Origin: DASUBV01 sp963725175
GTDB lineage: Bacteria; Actinomycetota; Actinomycetes; Streptosporangiales; Streptosporangiaceae
DNA: 64,000 bases
Direction: 5' to 3'
NCBI GenBank assembly: GCA_963725175.1
Contig: CAVRXH010000006.1
Coordinates: 1,736,001 to 1,800,000, forward strand
Both the position numbers and the translations under genes were made by a program. Shown here one piece after another: positions 18,517 to 27,643 of the stretch (its first letter is position 1; each line of letters starts with the position of its first letter). Below the pieces are notes generated by a model, which was not told the DNA's origin, ran no database searches, and worked only from the letters and a program-made list of their open reading frames with translations.

Positions 18517-19127
18517 CGGCACAGGACACGCACGACAGGCCAGGAACCGAAGCCGACCCGGAGCCGGAGGCTGGTGTGGCGCCCGAGGCGAGGGCCGCGG
18601 GGCGGGCACGGATCAGGCCGCTGGTCGCGGTGCTCACGGCGCTGTGCCTGGCCGCGGCGGCCTGCGCCGCCTGGTCAGGCTGGACCTGGTACCGCGCGGC
18701 GCACGCCGCTCCTTCGGCCCACGCCCGGCTCAGGGACCAGGTGCTGGAGCAGGGCGAGCAGGCGGTCCAGAACTTCAACACCCTCGACTACCGGAACGTC
18801 AGCAAGGGCATCAACCTGTGGCTGTCCTCTTCCAGCGGTGCGCTGCACACCGAGGTCGCCCAGGGCCGGGCGGATTTCGCGCAACAGGTCAGGAAGTCCA
18901 GGACCACCACCACGGCGCGGGTCCTCGACGCGGCGCTGACCAAGCTGAACATCCGTGCCGGGACCGCGAGCCTGATCGTGGCGCTCCAGGTCACCGTCGT
19001 CCCGGTCACCGGCAGCCCGGTGGTCAAGCTGAACCGGCTGTCCGCCACGCTGACCAGGACATCGCACGGCTGGCTGCTGACCGCGATCGGCCAGGTGCCG
19101 GTCGGCGGCGCGGGGACAGGAGGCTGA
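18513..19127 (+). CDS. Mce-associated membrane protein (Mas), first
   Basis: 204 residues. Acidic cytosolic N-terminus, one membrane helix (LVAVLTALCLAAAACAAWSG) and an extracytoplasmic NTF2-like domain (VQNFNTLDYRNVSKGINLWL onwards). Proteins of this shape follow mce operons and are thought to stabilise the complex. ATGA overlap with mceF. Confidence 0.88.
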   Translation: MTAQDTHDRPGTEADPEPEAGVAPEARAAGRARIRPLVAVLTALCLAAAACAAWSGWTWYRAAHAAPSAHARLRDQVLEQGEQAVQNFNTLDYRNVSKGINLWLSSSSGALHTEVAQGRADFAQQVRKSRTTTTARVLDAALTKLNIRAGTASLIVALQVTVVPVTGSPVVKLNRLSATLTRTSHGWLLTAIGQVPVGGAGTGG

Positions 19128-19131
19128 CCCG

Positions 19132-19803
19132 GTGACGACTCCCGAACCCGCGGGCGACCAGCCCGAGACCGCCGAGGGCACCACCGTGTCGCCGGCCCCG
19201 CCGGCCGGCGACGCCGCGGTTCCCGGCGACGCCGCGGCTCCGGCCGACGTGGCCGGCCCGGCTAGCGCCGTCGCGTCGGTGCGCGGCGGCGGGCGGCGGC
19301 TGCCGGTGCTGCTGGGCGCGGCAACCGTGGTGCTCGCCGCCGTGGCCGCGCTATGCGGGGTCAAGGCCGCCTCGGCGCGCTCGGCGGGCAGCACGCAGAA
19401 CGTCGCGCTCACCGACGCCGCCGCGACCAGCGCCGTCCAGCGCCAGGTCACCAGCGCCGTCAACACGATCTTCTCCTACAACTACGCGAACATCGCGGCG
19501 ACCAGGTCGGCCGCCCAGCGGCTGCTGACCGGCCCGGCGATCCGCCAGTACAACACCCTGTTCCGGCTCGTGCAGCAGGACGCGCCCGCGCAGCATCTGG
19601 TGCTGACCACCAAGGTGACCAGCGCCGGCGTCGAGCTGCTGGTCGGCAACCGGGCCAGGCTGCTGATCTTCGCCGATCAGCAGGACACCAGGGCTGCCAC
19701 GCACCAGTCCTCAGAGGCGGGCGCGATGTTCGCGGTGAACGCGGTCCGCCAGGATGGCCGCTGGAAGATCGACAGCATCGACACTTTCTCCAGCCCCAGC
19801 TAA
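19132..19803 (+). CDS. Mce-associated membrane protein (Mas), second
   Basis: 223 residues with the same plan as its neighbour: Pro/Ala-rich cytosolic N-terminus, one membrane helix (LPVLLGAATVVLAAVAALCG) and a soluble domain (VNTIFSYNYANIAATRSAAQ to WKIDSIDTF). GTG start 4 bases after the previous stop. It is the last gene of the mce transcription unit. Confidence 0.88.
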   Translation: MTTPEPAGDQPETAEGTTVSPAPPAGDAAVPGDAAAPADVAGPASAVASVRGGGRRLPVLLGAATVVLAAVAALCGVKAASARSAGSTQNVALTDAAATSAVQRQVTSAVNTIFSYNYANIAATRSAAQRLLTGPAIRQYNTLFRLVQQDAPAQHLVLTTKVTSAGVELLVGNRARLLIFADQQDTRAATHQSSEAGAMFAVNAVRQDGRWKIDSIDTFSSPS

Positions 19804-19876
19804 CCCGCCCGCACCGGCTTCCCGCTCGACGTCGGCCGCCTTCCGGAGTTCCCCGCCCGGCGCCCGGTGCCCTCAG

Positions 19877-19934
19877 CGACAGTGAACCCACTTCCACTGT
19901 CGCTGTAATGGCAGTAGAAGTGGGTTCACTGTCG
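19877..19934 (+). terminator. 18-bp inverted repeat closing the mce operon
   Basis: CGACAGTGAACCCACTTC at 19877-19894 is repeated as a perfect inverted copy at 19917-19934 with a 22-nt spacer. The left arm also has a 9-bp alternative partner (GCGACAGTG 19876-19884 with CACTGTCGC 19895-19903), so two mutually exclusive hairpins are possible. It lies between the mce operon and the convergent DUF1707 gene, so a bidirectional terminator is the simplest reading; an operator is the alternative. Confidence 0.6.
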
Positions 19935-20007
19935 TTGGAAGGGCTGGCTGGGTACGCCTGCACCGCGGCTGCGGTGGCGGGAGCCCGCAACGGATGGTGT
20001 TGGGGAG

Positions 20008-20691
20008 TCAGAAGCGGCGGCGGAGGGGGTTGAGGCGGCGCGGCGGGCGCGGCCTGATGACCTTGACCCGGCCGCCGAGCGCGAACGCGTGAATGTCGAT
20101 CACCGGCATGCCCGGGCCGAGCCCGCCGGCATCGCGGCTGACGCTGGTGCCCCGGACCACGGCGCCCGGACGGCCGATGAGTACCGCGCCGGTGACCTCG
20201 ATCGCGACCTCCTCGGGCGCGATCACCCGGAGCGTGCCGCCGATCAGCGTGGCCAGTACCAGGACCCGGCTGCTTTGCAGCATCGCCTCGCGCAGGTCCA
20301 GGGTGACCTCGCCGAACACGGCGCTGACCGCGAGCCGGTCGGGCACCACCCAGCGCCCGTCACGCAGCTCACGGCCGAAGATCCCGGTGACCGGGCGGCG
20401 GCCGTCCAGCCGGAACGGCTGCGCGGACTGCGGGACCAGGTCGACGGTCAGCGCCGCCAGATGGCCGAGCGTCAGGGCCGCGTGCGCTTGCCCGGCCCGG
20501 TCGGCGTGCTCCTGCGCGGTCAGCCTGCCGTCCACCATCGCGTCGCTGAGCAGCCCAAGAACCAGGTCCCTGTCGGCGTCGGACGCGCGCAGGTCCCGCG
20601 GGGCAGGACGGGGAGCCACAATCTCGAAGATACGCCCTGCCAGAGCGCCGGCCCGGCCAGCCGAGCCTGGCCGTCCGGCGGGCGCCGTCAC
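20008..20691 (-). CDS. DUF1707 domain protein with LiaF-like C-terminus
   Basis: 227 residues. DUF1707 at about residues 33-86 (DLRASDADRDLVLGLLSDAM, VDGRLTAQEHADRAGQA), then a beta-helix-like C-terminal domain resembling cell-wall-stress LiaF proteins (VSAVFGEVTLDLREA, VIAPEEVAIEVTGA). No membrane segment. Begins at GTG 20691 inside a 47-bp tandem duplication: an ATG one period upstream (20738), overlapping the stop of the GH25-like gene, starts an identical N-terminus that ends after 16 residues. Probably co-transcribed with that gene. Confidence 0.85.
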   Translation of the reverse strand: MTAPAGRPGSAGRAGALAGRIFEIVAPRPAPRDLRASDADRDLVLGLLSDAMVDGRLTAQEHADRAGQAHAALTLGHLAALTVDLVPQSAQPFRLDGRRPVTGIFGRELRDGRWVVPDRLAVSAVFGEVTLDLREAMLQSSRVLVLATLIGGTLRVIAPEEVAIEVTGAVLIGRPGAVVRGTSVSRDAGGLGPGMPVIDIHAFALGGRVKVIRPRPPRRLNPLRRRF

Positions 20692-20737
20692 AGCGGGGCC
20701 CGGCCAGCCGAGCCTGGCCGTCCGGCGGGCGCCGTCA
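20650..20737. repeat. Tandem 47-bp duplication at the gene junction
   Basis: A 41-bp sequence at 20650-20690 recurs without mismatch at 20697-20737 (period 47 bp). The upstream copy contains the stop of the GH25-like gene and an ATG; the downstream copy contains the GTG of the DUF1707 gene. Because 47 is not a multiple of three, the upstream copy yields only a 16-codon leader whose TGA overlaps the GTG. Confidence 0.9.
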
Positions 20738-21667
20738 TGTCCAGGTCGCGCCGCTGTTGTCCGATCTCAGGACCATGACGTTGTTGCTTGCGGAGTCCGT
20801 GTAGTAAAGCCGACCCTGGTTCTTCTCGAACGCCAGCAGCGCGGGAGCACCCGCGGCCTTAGTCGAGCTGACCGTCTTCCACGCGGCCCACTTCCCGTCC
20901 TGCCAGCGAGCGGCCTGGATGTAGCCGTCCGTGCCCAGCCCGGCGACGACGGTCGTCCCGTCAGCCCAGCGCGCCGTGGCCACGGCCCCGACCACAGATC
21001 CTCCGAGGTTGTCCAACGTTGGCTCCTTCGACTCGGCCTTGCCGAGTGCCTTTCGCATTGCCTTCAGGGTGGCGTACTTCGCCACGTCCTTGTCCAGGTT
21101 GCCGGCGCTGGAGTACTGGTGGATCGTCCAGGTCTTCCAGGGTGCCGGAACGTCGGGGTGGCCGGCCTTGGAACTGGGATCGGCGATCCACAGCGGGTAC
21201 TTGCCCAGCCCCGCGCAGTTACCGGCACTAGCGAAGCTCAGGTAGGTATACAGCAGTGGCTTTCGATCGAACTTGCTGGCGAGGGCTTCCTGCACCTTGA
21301 CCGCCCAGGCCGCGACGGCGGCGGGCGACAGGCCGTCGGTCGTCTCGTGATCGAGTGCGATGCCGTCGTCGTCTTTCAGCCCGAGGATCTTCACCTGACC
21401 GGCGAAGAAACTGACTGTTTCCTGAACGCTCTCCTTGGGATGGCCGAAGAGGTAAGCGACCCGGCCTTTACCGTTCTTGGCCAGCCACGCCCAGTCGGCC
21501 GCGGCGTCCGGGTTCACGTACCGGCTAGGGCTCCCGCCCAGCTCAGTGACCTTGACAGCCGCCCAGCTGATTTTGGATTCCTCGGCAGGACCCCAGCTCG
21601 ACGGCGAGCCCTGATAGCTAGAGACATCGACGCCCCACTGGAATTTACCGGCGGCCGGTGTCGTCAT
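20735..21667 (-). CDS. GH25 muramidase-like protein with C-terminal repeat-like domain
   Basis: 310 residues. The N-terminal ~210 residues resemble GH25 lysozymes: WGVDVSSYQG at the start (Asp 14), VAYLFGHP, the catalytic DxE region GIALDHETTDG, LLYTYLSFA, PLWIADP and WTIHQYSS. The last ~90 residues (VVGAVATARWADGTTVVAGL, LLAFEKNQGRLYYTDS, VMVLRSDNSGATW) look like beta-propeller or sialidase-type repeats. There is no signal peptide, so it acts inside the cell, leaves by a non-Sec route, or is phage-derived. Start at the second Met (GAGGAA about 6 nt upstream). No direct proof of muramidase activity. Confidence 0.75.
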   Translation of the reverse strand: MTTPAAGKFQWGVDVSSYQGSPSSWGPAEESKISWAAVKVTELGGSPSRYVNPDAAADWAWLAKNGKGRVAYLFGHPKESVQETVSFFAGQVKILGLKDDDGIALDHETTDGLSPAAVAAWAVKVQEALASKFDRKPLLYTYLSFASAGNCAGLGKYPLWIADPSSKAGHPDVPAPWKTWTIHQYSSAGNLDKDVAKYATLKAMRKALGKAESKEPTLDNLGGSVVGAVATARWADGTTVVAGLGTDGYIQAARWQDGKWAAWKTVSSTKAAGAPALLAFEKNQGRLYYTDSASNNVMVLRSDNSGATWT

Positions 21668-21833
21668 GACCATTTCCTCATGAACACGGAAACGGACTCT
21701 ACACCCGCCTATCTCAGGGGTGTAGTCGCTGACCGGGACCGGCCCGTGCTCCGGCAGGTAACTCCGGCGATCACGGCAGCGCAGCTCTGTTAGTTTGTAT
21801 GTAACAAGTATCTGGGCTGAGCGGAGGATGCAC

Positions 21834-23706
21834 GTGAGCGAGCCGGCGCACGAGGTCGGTGCCGGGCAGGCTGCCCCGGGCCAGAGCGACCGCTATAAGT
21901 GGCTGGCCCTGTCCAACACCACGCTGGGCATGCTGGCGGCGACGGTGAACGCCTCCATCGTCATCATCTCGCTGCCCGCCATCTTCCGCGGCATCGACCT
22001 GGATCCGCTGACTCCCGGCAACGTCAGCTACCTGCTGTGGATGCTGATGGGGTACCTGGTGGTCTCCGCGGTGCTGGTCGTCACCCTGGGCAGGATGGGC
22101 GACATCTACGGCCGGGTCCGGATGTACAACGCGGGCTTCGCCGTCTTCGGCCTCGGCGCCCTGGCCCTGCCGTTCGACCCCTTTACCGGGAGTTCCGGAG
22201 CGCTCTGGCTGATCGGCTTCCGGGTCATCCAGGCTGTCGGCGGCGCCATGCTGATGGCCAACGCCCCGGCGATCCTCACCGACGCCTTCCCGTCCAATCA
22301 GCGCGGCACGGCCATGGGCATCAACCAGGTGGCCGGGATCTCCGGCATGTTCATCGGCCTGATCCTGGGCGGCATCCTGGCCGCGGTCAACTGGCGGCTG
22401 GTCTTCATCGTCTCGGTCCCGATCGGCCTCGGCGGCGCGATCTGGTCCTACCTGAGCCTGCGCGAGATCGGCATCAAGACCAAGTCGCAGATCGACTGGA
22501 TCGGCAACATCTGCTTCGCCGTCGGCCTGATCGGCCTGCTGACCGGCATCACCTACGGTATCCAGCCCTACGGCGGCCACAACATGGGCTGGACCAGCCC
22601 GCTGGTGCTGACCGGCCTGATCGGCGGCGCGGCCCTGCTGGTCGCGTTCTGCTTCATCGAGCTGCACCGCAAGAGCCCGATGTTCGACCTGCGGCTGATG
22701 CGGATCCGGGCGTTCGCAGCCGGGGTCACCGCCACCCTGCTGGCCTCGATCGCCCGCGGTGGCCTCCAGTTCATGCTGATCATCTGGCTGCAGGGCATCT
22801 GGCTGCCGCTGCACGGCTACGCCTTCAAGGACACCCCGCTCTGGTCGGGCATCTACCTGCTGGCGCTGACCGGCGGGTTCGTGTTCTCCGGGCCGGTGTC
22901 CGGGTGGCTCTCGGACAAGCACGGGGCTCGCGCATTCGCCTCGGGCGGGCTGCTGGTCTCCGCCGCCGCCTTCGGCGGCCTGCTGCTGATCCCGACCGAC
23001 TTCAGCTACCCCGAGTTCGCCGTGCTGATCTTCATCGCCGGCGCCGGCATGGGCCTGTTCTCGGCGCCGAACGCGGCCGCGATCATGAACAGCGTGCCCG
23101 CCCGGCAGCGCGGTGCCGCCTCCGGCATGCTCGCGACGTTCCAGAACTCCGGCTTCGTGCTGTCCATCGGGATCTTCTTCTCGCTGATGATCGCCGGCCT
23201 GGCCGCCACCCTGCCGAGCCTCCCTGAGCCGGGGCCTGACCGCGCAGGGCGTGCCCGCCGCCGTGGCTCACCAGGTCGGCTCGCTGCCGCCGGTCGGCAG
23301 CCTGTTCGCCGCCTTCCTCGGCTACAACCCGATCAAGGAGCTGCTCAAGCCGACCGGGGCGCTGGCCAAGCTGCCGGCGCACAACGTGGCCGTGCTGACC
23401 GGCAAGAAGTTCTTCCCCCAGCTCATCGCCGGCCCGTTCCACCATGGCCTGGTGATCGTGTTCAGCATGGCGATGATCGTCCTGGTCATCGCCGCCCTCA
23501 CCTCGCTGATGCGCGGCGGCCGGTACGTGCATGAGGAGGAGACGGCGGCCGCCACCATCTCCGCGGCCACCGCGACAGAGGCCGCCGGGACCGACATCGT
23601 CGCCGACGACGTCGCCGCGCAGGATGCCGACCGGGCAGGCAATGCGGCCGAAGTGTCGGTGCCGGCTGTACGAGGCGGGGACGGGCATGCTAACCCTGAC
23701 TCATGA
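21834..23706 (+). pseudogene. MFS transporter, DHA2-type (14 TM), frame-shifted near the 3' end
   Basis: Major facilitator exporter. From the GTG at 21834 (GGAGG 6 nt upstream) it reads as a polytopic protein with the DHA motif C region (QAVGGAMLMANAPAIL, NQRGTAMGINQVAGISG). The frame is normal to ATLPS at about 23216, then degenerates. Moving by one base gives SLSRGLTAQGVPAAVAHQVG and a good final membrane helix (GLVIVFSMAMIVLVIAALTS) ending at 23706. One extra base near 23213-23222 explains this. The corrected stop overlaps the start of the glutamine-synthetase-like gene by ATGA, which supports the corrected frame. Substrate unknown. Confidence 0.8.
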
Positions 23707-25121
23707 CATCGCAGATCACACCGGTAACAACCGCTACAGATCCTGACGCCAGCGGCCCGGTGTCGGCCGCGCTCGCCCTGGCCGACACCCACGGCCTGGA
23801 ACTGATCCGCTTTATGTACGCCGATCACGGCGGCATCATCAGGGGCAAGGCCGCGACCCGGCAGTTCCTCGGCGAGCGGATCGCCAGCGGCATCGGCCAA
23901 ACGGTGGCCATGATGGCGATGTCCATGTTCGACGCGCTGCAGCCCGTGGAGGGCATGGGGCCGGTCGGCGAGGTCAGGCTCAAGCCGGACCCGGCCACCC
24001 TGGTGCCGCTGCCCTACGCCCCCGGCGCGGGCGCCATGCTGGCCGACCAGGTGCTGCCGGACGGCGAGCCCTGGGACGGCTGCGCCAGGACCTTCCTCCG
24101 GCAGGCCATCGGCCTGCTCGCCGCCGACGGCTACGGCATGCAGGCCGCCTTCGAGCCCGAGTTCACCCTGGGCAGACGGGTCCCCGACCCCGATGGCGGC
24201 CCGGACCGGCTGGTGCCCATCGACGACAGCCTGTGCTTCTCGGTGACCGGCTTCCACCAGGCACACGACTACATCATTGACCTGGTGTCCGCGCTTCGGG
24301 CGCAGCACCTTGAGGTCGAGCACTACTACCCCGAGCTGGGCCACGGCCAGCAGGAGGTCGTCATCCGGCACGCGGCCGCGCTGCGCGCCGCCGACAACCA
24401 CGTCCTGTACCGGGAGACCGTGCGAGCCGTCGCGATGCGGCACGGACTGTGGGCCAGCCTCGCCCCCAAGCCCATCCCCGACCAGGCCGGCAACGGCACC
24501 CACCTGCACGCCTCGCTGACCGAGCTGTCCACCGGCCAGCCCGCGTTCGCCGACCCCAGCGGCCGGTACGGGATGTCGAAGGTCGGTTATCACTTCATCG
24601 GCGGCCTGGTCGCGCACCTGCCGGCCCTGGTGGCCATCACCTGCGGCAGCGTGAACAGCTACCGGCGCCTCCAGCCGCAGTTCTGGAGCAGCGCGTTCAC
24701 CACCTGGGGGATGGACAATCGCGAGGCGGCGGTGCGGATCTGCTCGCCGCTGGACGGCGACTCCAGCAGCTCGATCAACATCGAGCTCAAGCCGTCCGAC
24801 TCCAGCGCCAACCCCTACCTCGCCCTCGGCGCGGTGATCCACGCCGGCCTGGACGGCATCCACCGCCGCCTCGACCCCGGCGAGCCGGTCAACGTGGACC
24901 CCGCGACCATGTCGCAGGCCGAGCGCGAGGCCGCCGGCGCACACCGGCTGCCGCTGAGCCTCTCGGACGCGCTCGACGCCCTGGAGGCCGACGACCTGCT
25001 CATGGGCGCCCTCGGCCCGCTCCGCTCCACCGCCTACCTGGCGGTCAAGCGCTCCGAGGCCGCCGCGTTCGCTGAGCACGACACCGCCTGGGAGTGCTTC
25101 CACCACTTCACCAAGCTCTAG
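23703..25121 (+). CDS. Glutamine synthetase family protein (probable gamma-glutamyl amine ligase)
   Basis: 472 residues with the GS catalytic landmarks: FEPEFTL near residue 150, GNGTHLHASL, FWSSAFTTWGMDNREAAVRI and ELKPSDSSANPYLALGA. The N-terminus (RFMYADHGGIIRGKA) is of the GS-like, not the GlnA1, kind, and the adenylylation-site motif of GlnA is absent. Members of this branch join glutamate to amines such as polyamines or ethanolamine (PuuA, GlnA3, GlnA4). Coupling to an MFS transporter by ATGA supports an amine-handling role, which is inference. Confidence 0.85.
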   Translation: MTSQITPVTTATDPDASGPVSAALALADTHGLELIRFMYADHGGIIRGKAATRQFLGERIASGIGQTVAMMAMSMFDALQPVEGMGPVGEVRLKPDPATLVPLPYAPGAGAMLADQVLPDGEPWDGCARTFLRQAIGLLAADGYGMQAAFEPEFTLGRRVPDPDGGPDRLVPIDDSLCFSVTGFHQAHDYIIDLVSALRAQHLEVEHYYPELGHGQQEVVIRHAAALRAADNHVLYRETVRAVAMRHGLWASLAPKPIPDQAGNGTHLHASLTELSTGQPAFADPSGRYGMSKVGYHFIGGLVAHLPALVAITCGSVNSYRRLQPQFWSSAFTTWGMDNREAAVRICSPLDGDSSSSINIELKPSDSSANPYLALGAVIHAGLDGIHRRLDPGEPVNVDPATMSQAEREAAGAHRLPLSLSDALDALEADDLLMGALGPLRSTAYLAVKRSEAAAFAEHDTAWECFHHFTKL

Positions 25122-25154
25122 CCGTCGTTGGAGTCGGATACCTGCAACGGTCAA

Positions 25155-26135
25155 TCATGCGGCGCGCGTCGACAGGTAGCGGAGGTCGAGGACCGGCGCG
25201 TTGAGACTCCGAGCGTAGGAGAGTTCCTCGCCGTTGAGCACGCTGATCTCGACACTGCCGACGCCGTGCACGGTCGGGGCTAGGCTCACAGATGGCTTGA
25301 TCCAGCACTCCGCAAGTGCCGTCCATGCCTCGCGCTTGCCGACCGGGTCTGAGGCACGGTGAATTGCCTCGGCAGCATAGCTCCGACCTGCCTTGCTAAG
25401 CTCATCGACACGCGCATTGTCGACGAGCGCGCCCTCGGGAAGTTTCGGCAGCTCGTGCTCCTCGAGAATCATTAGGATATTGTGCGCCGGCTCCTCGTAA
25501 TCGATGTCCGGCGTAGCTTCCAGGCGCAACTCAGACACCTTGTGCACGCAACGTCCCTCAGCCGACTGCTTGTCGTGCTTCTCGGCTATGCGGCGCACGA
25601 AGGGCGCTAGCACCGTGTTGATCGGGTCCGGCAAAGCTGGGCGCGTGAGATACCGACTAATAGATTCCGCGAAGTGAAACCGCTCGGCCGGCGTACGAGG
25701 ACGACCGCGAGTCGCCGCGCCGACAACTACGCTGCGCTCCACCGTCGTGATCCGTGAGAGATCGGCGACAGCTGAGGGGTCAACCCAGGGCAGACCGGCG
25801 AGCCCGGGCCGCCGACCACGCAGCGCTTCGTAGGCGACAGTCTCACTCACCCGCACGACGGGCGCCACCAGGCACCGGTGCTCGTCAGGAGTCGTGAACT
25901 GCAAATCGCATGTCTGCGTCAGGAGCACGACTTCGTCAACGGCGTGCGGGACCGTGATGAGACCGCTGGCGATGCCCTCGGCGGCAGTGAGATGGATCGC
26001 TTCGGGCGAGAGCGGCGCAGCCGCGTCTGCGAGGACCACACAGGCGTCAGCCGCGCTTAGCACCTCGCCCTGGATGAAGTTAGCCACGGCGGCAGCACGC
26101 TGCAGCGCTGCATCGAGGAGAGTCTGCTGCGTCAT
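25155..26135 (-). CDS. Protein of unknown function with a LLTQTCDLQ motif
   Basis: 326 residues, soluble, no signal. The N-terminal 120 residues contain VDEVVLLTQTCDLQFTTPDE followed by VAPVVRVSE; the buried Thr-Gln-Thr-Cys-Asp motif looks like a conserved site. The C-terminal part is helical (VLAPFVRRIAEKHDKQ, NILMILEEHELPKLPEGALV). I do not recognise a named family. Last gene of a three-gene minus-strand operon; its start overlaps the stop of the HTH gene (TAATG). Codon third positions are less GC-biased than in neighbouring housekeeping genes, suggesting transfer. Confidence 0.8.
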   Translation of the reverse strand: MTQQTLLDAALQRAAAVANFIQGEVLSAADACVVLADAAAPLSPEAIHLTAAEGIASGLITVPHAVDEVVLLTQTCDLQFTTPDEHRCLVAPVVRVSETVAYEALRGRRPGLAGLPWVDPSAVADLSRITTVERSVVVGAATRGRPRTPAERFHFAESISRYLTRPALPDPINTVLAPFVRRIAEKHDKQSAEGRCVHKVSELRLEATPDIDYEEPAHNILMILEEHELPKLPEGALVDNARVDELSKAGRSYAAEAIHRASDPVGKREAWTALAECWIKPSVSLAPTVHGVGSVEISVLNGEELSYARSLNAPVLDLRYLSTRAA

Positions 26136-26806
26136 TACCCGCCGAGCCGCCTCTTAGGCAGGGGTCCACCCCGGAGCGAAGCGCGGCGCTGAAGTCCCTG
26201 CGGGCGAGCGCTTCCTGCCTCGTCGACGGGAGTGACCAAATCGCCCACCGTTACAGTCGATATCGGGCGGCGCCGAGCCGGACGAGCGGCCAACGCCAGG
26301 TCATCGATGGTCGAACGGCCGTTAGCTGTCGGCTGCAGCAGAAGCGTCCGTGTAGCCTCAGCTGAGCCAGTTGAGACAGAATCCACGATGTGAACCACCT
26401 CGAGCAACCGCGCCAAATGCACCTCGGCAACATGCCCACCGGCGAGCCAGTTGTGGATGGTACGGCGCGAAACACCCACGGCACGACCGATATCACCCCA
26501 GCTAAGCCCGGACACGAGTCGAAGCCGCCGCAGCATCATGGGCACAACGGTGTGGTCGAATGCCGTTGTCGGCTGTGCCAGTACCACGGGGAGCGTGCTC
26601 GGCTGGGCGATCATCGTGCTGAGCGCCGCTGCGTCTGCTGGCGTGACAACGGTTAGGGTGCCGGTCACTGCGCAACCGGCAATCAATACGCCCGCGATGA
26701 ACTTGCGCGGTCTGAGAGCCACGGTGGGCGACGTCGTACCGACGTGATGGAACCAGTCACCGCCGTCGGTGGGCGGCAAGGGAGGGACGTCGTAGGCGAC
26801 CGTCAT
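26135..26806 (-). CDS. XRE-type HTH protein with a hydrophobic N-terminal segment
   Basis: 223 residues. A hydrophobic stretch at about residues 35-55 (FIAGVLIAGCAVTGTLTVV) follows a short basic patch RPRK. An HTH sits at about residues 92-140 (RRLRLVSGLSWGDIGRAVGV, SRRTIHNWLAGGHV), and the tail is Arg/Pro-rich. By the positive-inside rule the HTH would face outward, which makes no sense for DNA binding, so the segment is probably not a simple membrane span or the topology is unusual. Middle gene of the operon, coupled on both sides (ATGA, TAATG). Confidence 0.8.
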   Translation of the reverse strand: MTVAYDVPPLPPTDGGDWFHHVGTTSPTVALRPRKFIAGVLIAGCAVTGTLTVVTPADAAALSTMIAQPSTLPVVLAQPTTAFDHTVVPMMLRRLRLVSGLSWGDIGRAVGVSRRTIHNWLAGGHVAEVHLARLLEVVHIVDSVSTGSAEATRTLLLQPTANGRSTIDDLALAARPARRRPISTVTVGDLVTPVDEAGSARPQGLQRRASLRGGPLPKRRLGG

Positions 26807-27627
26807 CTCGTCTCCCTTGCGATTGGTTCGGGCTCGCTGCGGTGGGCATCCTGAAACGCCTCGGTCGTGGCGAACCGGAAGAAGGCGTAGACGGTCTCGG
26901 CGTAGTGTCGCAGCCGCTGGGAAAGATCGTCGGGTTCGAACGCGAAACCTGCCCGCGTGGTGAACACGTCCATGTCAAGAATCCAGCTCGGCTCGCCGAC
27001 TGGCAGCAGAGCAGGGTCAAACGTGCCACCTGGCGGTAGCAACCCACTGCGGACCAGCATGCGCTCGCCCTCACCGATTTCGATCTCGGACTGAATGACA
27101 CTGTGCTGCAACTGCAACGGCGACTCGATGCAGTCCACCAGCGTCGCGAGCTGCGGGATGACATACGTCGATACCTTCTCGAGAGTGGCACCAGTCAGGC
27201 GATCGATGTAACGGATCCCGACGCGGTCGACCACCGGCGGCAGGGCCACAGACGCGATTGCAGCGAAGATCTCGGCCGCTCGGCCACAGAAGTCGTCACG
27301 AGTGCTGTAGTCGCTCGTCTCAAGCGCGACTGCTGTCTCGGTGAAGGTCACCTGCCACAGGCCCTTCGGGTCCGAAAACGTGAGTGCAACCCCCGGTGTG
27401 ATGCTGCCCGGCAGTTGCTGGCCGTTGATCACGACGTTCGGACCAATACCTGCAGTCAACTGCCGTCGTCGCACCGGGTATCTGCCCAGTGTCTCCGCAA
27501 TCACCGCCTCGGCACCGTCCGTCACAAGCTGGGGCGTTCGGCTGTACTGGACCTGCATCAGCACCTTGGCCAGCGGCGCGGGATACAGGTGCACTTCGTT
27601 GACGGTCGCGAGGCTGAATTTTGGCAT
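26803..27627 (-). CDS. TIGR04255-like family protein
   Basis: 274 residues. The N-terminal pattern (LYPAPLAKVLMQVQYSRTPQ), the middle strand FSDPKGLWQVTFTETAVALE, DRVGIRYIDRLTG and the C-terminal helix LRHYAETVYAFFRFATTEAF resemble the sporadically distributed TIGR04255 family, whose molecular role is not established. Start at the ATG 27627, with GGAGG 8 nt upstream; two earlier in-frame Met codons lack spacing. First gene of the three-gene operon. Confidence 0.75.
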   Translation of the reverse strand: MPKFSLATVNEVHLYPAPLAKVLMQVQYSRTPQLVTDGAEAVIAETLGRYPVRRRQLTAGIGPNVVINGQQLPGSITPGVALTFSDPKGLWQVTFTETAVALETSDYSTRDDFCGRAAEIFAAIASVALPPVVDRVGIRYIDRLTGATLEKVSTYVIPQLATLVDCIESPLQLQHSVIQSEIEIGEGERMLVRSGLLPPGGTFDPALLPVGEPSWILDMDVFTTRAGFAFEPDDLSQRLRHYAETVYAFFRFATTEAFQDAHRSEPEPIARETR

Positions 27628-27643
27628 ACGCTGCGCCTCCATA

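Noticed and set aside
20093..21793. 566-codon plus-strand frame over the DUF1707 and GH25-like genes
   Set aside because: Antisense shadow; the minus-strand frames carry recognisable domains.
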